Shown here in pieces: positions 61,473 to 64,000 of a DNA stretch of 64,000 bases. A program made the position numbers and the translations under genes. Each line of letters begins with the position of its first letter. The stretch's first letter is position 1. This DNA comes from JACMLD01 sp963705285 (GTDB lineage Bacteria > Bacteroidota > Bacteroidia > Chitinophagales > Chitinophagaceae): contig OY970066.1 of the NCBI GenBank assembly GCA_963705285.1, positions 4,464,001 through 4,528,000 on the forward strand, given 5' to 3'. Below the pieces are notes generated by a model that saw only the letters and a list, made by a program, of their open reading frames with translations, did not search any database and was not told the origin of the DNA.

Positions 61473-62354
61473 TTACAGCGACGCTACCCAGCGTTCAATG
61501 ACAGATTTATCTTTTAATCCCCTGCTGAAATAAACATGTACCGGCTTCCGAACAAATTTTGTGTGAAGCATCGCTTCCAGCTGGGCGAGCGTCTGTGAAA
61601 AATGCAGTAAAGTGGGCTTAATGGCAAGATGCTGCACTGTGTCATGAATGCGTATGCTATTTTCGCCCGGGCGCGTCCACAACGCGCGTATGGTTTTATT
61701 AGAATTGTATAAACTAAGCCACCAGCTGTGTCCGTTGCCTTTGGCAACAGAATTTACCGTTACTACTAATTCAAATCTTGATTCCTTTTCTTCGGGCGTT
61801 AAGGCAAACTCATATTTTCTTTCTCCATCGGTGCTGAGTTCAAAACTAATTTCCCACTCTTTCATTGGTTCGGGCAAACCAATATGCTGTATCCATTGTA
61901 AAGATTCCACGGTGGGGGCTATTTCGGCATAAAAATCTTCTATTGCCTTTCGGTGACTGTTAAGTGCAGCCACGTCTGGAAAGAAATTAAACGTGCGCTG
62001 TAAAAGATGGATGTCTTCAAAATGCCACTTCACCATATTTTTTGTAATGGTAAAAAGCCGATCGACAATTTTTGGAGAAGGATTAAAGCATAATAGTGTA
62101 ATGCAATACCAGTAGTGAGCCATATCATAGCCGTCTTGTTGTTCCCAAACCGGGTAATGGTTAGCCAGCGTGTCAGCAATTAATTCAATCATGTTGGAAT
62201 CTGTTGAAAATCGCCTGATCCGTTTTGCTTCGCGGATACTGGCGGGTGCATGAAAAAAACCGCTCAATTTTTGCACATAGTTGTCCAATTTGTTTTTTAC
62301 GGGGTCTGAGGGCGTTGTCTTCTGTTGAAGCAACGTAAGTAACGTGTTTCGCAT
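61473..62354 (-). CDS. Uncharacterised cytoplasmic protein
   Basis: 293 residues from ATG 62354. No signal peptide or membrane segment. The N-terminal half is helical (NKLDNYVQKLSGFFHAPASI, MIELIADTLANHYPVWEQQD). The C-terminal half is beta-rich with conserved-looking tryptophans (HSWWLSLYNSNKTIRALWTR, HVYFSRGLKDKSVIERWVAS). I do not recognise a family. Codon use and composition resemble the neighbours, so I take it as a real gene. Confidence 0.7.
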   Translation of the reverse strand: MRNTLLTLLQQKTTPSDPVKNKLDNYVQKLSGFFHAPASIREAKRIRRFSTDSNMIELIADTLANHYPVWEQQDGYDMAHYWYCITLLCFNPSPKIVDRLFTITKNMVKWHFEDIHLLQRTFNFFPDVAALNSHRKAIEDFYAEIAPTVESLQWIQHIGLPEPMKEWEISFELSTDGERKYEFALTPEEKESRFELVVTVNSVAKGNGHSWWLSLYNSNKTIRALWTRPGENSIRIHDTVQHLAIKPTLLHFSQTLAQLEAMLHTKFVRKPVHVYFSRGLKDKSVIERWVASL

Positions 62355-62986
62355 TTACTGATTTCTTTATAATGATTTATTGTATCTGCCAGCTCAATAA
62401 CCAGCAGATGGCAACCCAATTGGGCCGTCCATTGTAACGTCTTTCACAAAGGAATTGAACACGAAGTGCGATTTGGATTGCGCACATCAACTTTGTTGTA
62501 GGAAGCAAACCAAACAAGGCATAAAGAAAGCACAGAGATTTGTTATCTTCTGTAGTTAAAATTCTACTCTTGTGCAATAATCGTGTTATTATGTTAATGG
62601 TACCGGTAAGGCAGCTGGCGGTTGCAGCTATATACCGGCGTGGATAGATAAACATGTAACAGACAAATGTAGTAACCAATAAAAAACCCTCCCCAAAAGG
62701 AGAGGGTGCACTAAGCGGAACCATAAACCTTCATTTAAACCCGATCCCTAAATCAGTGAAAAGGTAATAGGTTTATAGAGTTCGATGCGTAGAAAAAAAA
62801 CGATTTTGAAAAAGAGAAACCCTTATATGACAAGATATTATAGAGAATTTTTATTTGTCATTTTAAAATCAATCATACAATTAAAAAATGCTACTATGTA
62901 AATATTTATCGACGAATAGATTAATTCGCCGCATGCAATACTTGCGCATGTCTGCGTATTGTTATTAAAATAGCTGGGATAAAAGA
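62355..62986. other. Intergenic stretch
   Basis: 630 bases. A 115-codon minus-strand frame (62377-62724) is low complexity and crosses the hairpin at 62686-62707, so it is not accepted. AT-rich from 62800. No RNA gene seen. Confidence 0.5.
62681..62707 (-). terminator. Minus-strand intrinsic terminator
   Basis: Stem ACCCTCTCC/GGGGAGGGT on the minus strand (one mismatch), TTTT loop, then a U run. It is 280 bases beyond the sensor gene's stop at 62987 and may close that transcript. Confidence 0.65.
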
Positions 62987-64000
62987 CTACACAGGGATGC
63001 TGAGGCGGATGATGGTTATATGTTGTTTTACTTCAAGACGAATGACACCCTGCACTTCCGCCAGCTTTTTTTCTAGCTCTTGTCTTTGTAATAGATTGTT
63101 GAGTTGTTGCATATCTGCATTGGAATTGTCGAACACAATTTTATAGATTAGGTGCGACTTATCCAATGTAATATGAATATTGCAATTGGTGGCGCCGGTA
63201 TTCACGATATTGCTGATACCGGTTTTAAAAAACCAAAATATATTTTGCCTAACTTTCATGTTCAGTTGCAGCCGCTCCACTTTTTCATCTACCGATAAAC
63301 TGATGTCTACATTTTTACTTGTCCGCAGGCTGTCTATGGCTTCCCTGGTACGTTCAATAGTTTTAAGCATGCTGTCATTCTCAGGATGCATCCCCCACAA
63401 CATATCATCCATTGCAACCATCATCTGTTGGCTTTTACTGTGTATCTGCTGAATATAATCCTTCGATTTCTCCGGTTCTTTATCTGCTTTTAACCTGGCT
63501 ATCTCACTTAGTATATTTATGTTACCCAATGCAGTTTGTACATCCTGGTACAGATTATCTGCAATATCCGAACGCATTTTTTGCATAGACGCTTTGCGTT
63601 TCATTCTTTCCCTGTCTAACCAGAACAATAAAATACCCACCGTTAAAACCAGCAGGCTGTAAAACCACCAGCTCTTCCAGAAGGGTGGGTGAACGGTAAT
63701 TTGCAGCTCGGTGGTGGCCGATTCTTTTCCGTCTTCATCCACCGCTTTTACGAGAAAAGTATACGTTCCCGGGGGCAGGTAACTATATACAGCGTCGTTA
63801 TTATTATCGGCCGTCTTCCAATATTTGTCCAGCTTATCCAGCTTGTATTTTATCATGCACGGGCTGTTATACACCAGTGGAGAAAATTCAATCGTCAGTG
63901 CATTGTCCTGGTAGTTGAGTTGAACCTCACCGGATTGGCGCAAAGAATCCAGCTGTACATATTTCCCCATTACTTTGAACCCGGTAATGTGCACCGTTGA
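62987..64000 (-). CDS. Sensor protein fragment with degenerate kinase core (Y_Y_Y domain), 5' end outside window
   Basis: The frame is open to the right edge. Visible order: a Y_Y_Y beta domain (YKLDKLDKYWKTADNNND, LPPGTYTFLVKAVDEDGKES), a transmembrane helix (FYSLLVLTVGILLFWL), then a HisKA_3-like coil. Where intact relatives have DLHDDIG, this has NLYQDVQ, so the phospho-accepting histidine is a tyrosine. The ATPase half has lost its N-box glutamate and recognisable G-boxes (NIFWFFKTGISNIVNTGATN, then FDNSNADMQQLNNLL). The missing N terminus is expected to be a two-component-type beta-propeller. It probably signals, if at all, without phosphorylation. Confidence 0.85.
   Translation of the reverse strand, partial: STVHITGFKVMGKYVQLDSLRQSGEVQLNYQDNALTIEFSPLVYNSPCMIKYKLDKLDKYWKTADNNNDAVYSYLPPGTYTFLVKAVDEDGKESATTELQITVHPPFWKSWWFYSLLVLTVGILLFWLDRERMKRKASMQKMRSDIADNLYQDVQTALGNINILSEIARLKADKEPEKSKDYIQQIHSKSQQMMVAMDDMLWGMHPENDSMLKTIERTREAIDSLRTSKNVDISLSVDEKVERLQLNMKVRQNIFWFFKTGISNIVNTGATNCNIHITLDKSHLIYKIVFDNSNADMQQLNNLLQRQELEKKLAEVQGVIRLEVKQHITIIRLSIPV

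Noticed and set aside
62377..62724. 115-codon minus-strand open frame
   Set aside because: Begins inside a terminator hairpin and has no recognisable content.

Overview
The window looks like chromosome of a Bacteroidota bacterium of the Chitinophagaceae type. The evidence is the SusC-like TonB receptor, DUF4199 and M13 peptidase genes, the near absence of Shine-Dalgarno sequences, several TAnnTTTG -7 promoter boxes, the GDP-heptose genes and the very large poly-HAMP hybrid kinase. Family assignments come from reading translated motifs by eye; no database search was run.

Layout. 0-8 kb: glycogen branching enzyme (cut by the left edge), a TPR protein, a small repeat peptide, a TonB-dependent receptor with a start-codon problem, and an aldo/keto reductase. 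8-15 kb: a minus-strand block of permease, glutamine-synthetase-like ligase, iron alcohol dehydrogenase, class I amidotransferase and aldehyde dehydrogenase. Together these read as a gamma-glutamylation route for an amino alcohol, best guess ethanolamine. 15-23 kb: small secreted proteins, a four-hairpin repeat array, a collagen-like lipoprotein, lepA, a PH/SHOCT membrane protein and a second, unrelated hairpin array. 23-31 kb (minus strand): the four enzymes of GDP-D-glycero-alpha-D-manno-heptose synthesis (gmhA, hddA, gmhB, hddC), two glycosyltransferases, DUF4199 and a dihydroorotase homologue that has lost its metal ligands.

31-34 kb: a tRNA-Pro(GGG) followed by two partial copies of its 3' half, then a decayed mobile-element-type gene and two genes that look AT-richer. 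This looks like an old integration scar. 34-45 kb: a beta-helix protein, an M13 peptidase lipoprotein, an RsbQ-like hydrolase beside a PAS histidine kinase, a LuxR-type regulator beside a truncated nucleotidase gene, and a GH3 glycosidase.

45-61 kb is a dense two-component island: five further kinases (one of 2142 residues with ten 92-residue HAMP repeats), three stand-alone receivers and an ankyrin protein. Within the whole window only the LuxR-type regulator at 41.6 kb has a DNA-binding output, so most of the signalling here must run through phosphorelay or protein contacts. 61-64 kb: an ACT-domain protein, an unrecognised protein, and at the right edge a sensor protein whose kinase core has lost its phospho-accepting histidine.

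The items most worth a second look are the gamma-glutamyl amino-alcohol cluster, the covarying hairpin array, the inverted-arm spacer elements around the heptose genes, the tRNA-Pro scar, the RsbQ/PAS-kinase pair and two genes lacking a usable canonical start codon.
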